Shown: one piece after another, positions 5,068-5,879 of the stretch
Numbering within the stretch: the stretch's first letter is position 1
How the letters are laid out: each line of letters begins with the position of its first letter
Origin: Rhodospirillales bacterium
GTDB lineage: Bacteria > Pseudomonadota > Alphaproteobacteria > Rhodospirillales > JADHTD01
DNA: 5,879 nucleotides
Assembly: GCA_016776525.1 (NCBI GenBank)
Contig: JADHTD010000188.1
Span: forward strand, 1-5,879
Direction: 5' to 3'
Program-made: the position numbers and the translations under genes
The notes under the pieces: generated by a model
Databases searched by the model: none
What the model was told of the DNA's origin: nothing
Seen by the model: the letters and a program-made list of their open reading frames with translations, nothing else

Positions 5068-5125
5068 GGGCTAAAAGGTTTCTAAGATGTTTCTGAGGTA
5101 ATCTTTTTAGCCCCTGTTTTTTTTT
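5068..5125 (+). terminator. Plus-strand Rho-independent terminator with no plus-strand gene before it
   Basis: GGGCTAAAA (5068-5076) pairs perfectly with TTTTAGCCC (5105-5113), followed by CTG and nine T residues (5117-5125). The 28-nt loop holds two 11-nt near-copies, GTTTCTAAGAT and GTTTCTGAGGT. The T-run is only on the plus-strand 3' side, so it would stop plus-strand transcription. Every recognised gene between 3491 and the right edge is on the minus strand. Confidence 0.6.
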
Positions 5126-5142
5126 AACTTTCAGTAATTTAG

Positions 5143-5175
5143 AGAAAAAGAGAGGTCCCGGAGAACCCCTCTCTT
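5143..5175 (-). terminator. Rho-independent terminator of the RTX gene
   Basis: On the minus strand AAGAGAGG (5175-5168) pairs with CCTCTCTT (5155-5148), a perfect 8-bp stem with a 12-nt loop. It runs into a five-T tract (TTTTTCTC). It lies about 30 nt after the RTX stop codon at 5209-5207, in the right orientation. Confidence 0.75.
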
Positions 5176-5206
5176 CGCTGGGTGGCTGTCAGCCGAGGAT
5201 GGCGTC

Positions 5207-5879
5207 TTAAGCCAGAGGATCGTCATCGGGAATGATTTCGTTAATCCCGTCGCCGCTTTCGGTGAACACCATATCGGCGATTTCACCGGTTTCAGAAAGT
5301 CCATCGGCGCCATCCAGCACAGCCTCCAGGCTGGCGGAAAGGCTATCCAGATCAGCCGTCGGGATTTCCAAGGCGCCGTCATAGATATCCTGGAAATTCA
5401 TCTCCGCGCCGTCACCGAGGCGCAGGGTTTCCAGCAACTGGCCGTTGGCCAGATCAAGGGTGACGTCGCCCCACTGGGTTGTGCCTTCGGAAAACATCAG
5501 ATTGAGGAAGGAGCCGTCATCGCCTTTGGTGGCGGTGATGTCGAGATCAGCCCAGTTGGCGATATCACCGTGGATTTCCAGGATATCGGTGCCACCGAGA
5601 TCGGCAATCGCATCGGAGCCGTTGCCCAGGTTAAAGACATAGGTCTCGGAACCAGTGCCGCCGAGCAAGATGTCGTCGCCGCTGCCGCCGTCGAGCACGT
5701 TGCCGTGACCGGCGGAAACCAGTACGTCGTTGCCGATTTCGCCTAAGAGCGTATTGTTGTTGCCGGTGGCGTATATCGTGTCGTCACCGCCGACCGTGTC
5801 ATAGTCGCCGAAGAGCCGGTTGCTGTCTCCGTTGGCGAAGAGTACATCATCGCCGCTGCCGCCCAGCAGCGCATTGTTG
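5207..5879 (-). CDS. C-terminal part of an RTX (hemolysin-type calcium-binding repeat) secreted protein; 5' end beyond the window
   Basis: The frame is open from the right edge to the TAA at 5209-5207, giving at least 223 residues; the GTG at 5698 is internal, not the start. The visible N-terminal part is RTX: four tandem units of about 18 residues, each opening N-x-L-x-G and carrying a nonapeptide such as GGSGDDVL, GGDDTI, GEIGNDVL or GGSGDDIL. The second unit is longer (22 residues). TYVFNLGNGSDAIADLGGTD follows, the usual capping block of an RTX beta-roll. In known families these repeats fold on binding calcium outside the cell. The last 130 or so residues are acidic and poor in lysine and cysteine, ending INEIIPDDDPLA, consistent with an uncleaved C-terminal type I secretion signal (inference). 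The effector or adhesin portion is outside the window, so hemolysin, protease, lipase or adhesin cannot be told apart. Confidence 0.88.
   Translation of the reverse strand, partial: NNALLGGSGDDVLFANGDSNRLFGDYDTVGGDDTIYATGNNNTLLGEIGNDVLVSAGHGNVLDGGSGDDILLGGTGSETYVFNLGNGSDAIADLGGTDILEIHGDIANWADLDITATKGDDGSFLNLMFSEGTTQWGDVTLDLANGQLLETLRLGDGAEMNFQDIYDGALEIPTADLDSLSASLEAVLDGADGLSETGEIADMVFTESGDGINEIIPDDDPLA

Noticed and set aside
5207..5698. Treating the GTG at 5698 as the start of a 163-residue protein
   Set aside because: The same frame continues without a stop to the right edge, and the added residues are clear RTX repeats, so the GTG is an internal valine codon.

Overview
The window looks like a GC-rich, GC3-biased chromosome segment from a proteobacterium, most likely an alphaproteobacterium (Rhodospirillales-like). 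That placement is an inference from codon use, the style of the proteins, and a short intergenic repeat at about 4514-4590 that resembles a dispersed alphaproteobacterial repeat I remember. No rRNA, tRNA, CRISPR array, transposase or integrase was seen.

Layout from left to right: (i) a minus-strand gene (21-1292) for a protein that reads as a catalytically dead GGDEF-EAL hybrid, followed after 9 nt by a ribosome binding site and start codon of a further gene that leaves the window on the left; (ii) a divergent plus-strand PPP-type metallophosphatase (1460-2188), with a 29-bp tandem repeat starting on the last base of its stop codon and then a terminator-like hairpin; (iii) a plus-strand UDP-glucuronate decarboxylase / UDP-xylose synthase (2363-3310) with a textbook Shine-Dalgarno; (iv) a 180-bp convergent gap holding seven GTTT motifs spaced 10-11 bp apart; (v) a minus-strand GNAT-family acetyltransferase (3491-4291); (vi) a 418-bp gene-free stretch, partly AT-rich, with a palindrome, a two-copy hairpin repeat and a terminator; (vii) an 89-codon minus-strand gene of unknown function (4710-4979) with its own candidate promoter, operator-like inverted repeat and terminator; (viii) a 227-bp gap containing a plus-strand terminator with no plus-strand gene before it, and a minus-strand terminator; (ix) the 3' part of a minus-strand RTX (calcium-binding repeat) secreted protein that runs off the right edge.

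The genes do not form one obvious pathway. Broad themes are signalling (the degenerate c-di-GMP-type protein and the phosphatase), sugar-nucleotide supply for surface polysaccharide (UDP-xylose synthase) and a secreted RTX protein. All could relate to cell-surface or attachment behaviour, but nothing in the sequence ties them together directly. The points most worth following up are the orphan plus-strand terminator near 5068-5125, the unknown 89-residue protein with its operator-like site, the phased GTTT array, and the loss of both catalytic motifs in the GGDEF-EAL-like protein.
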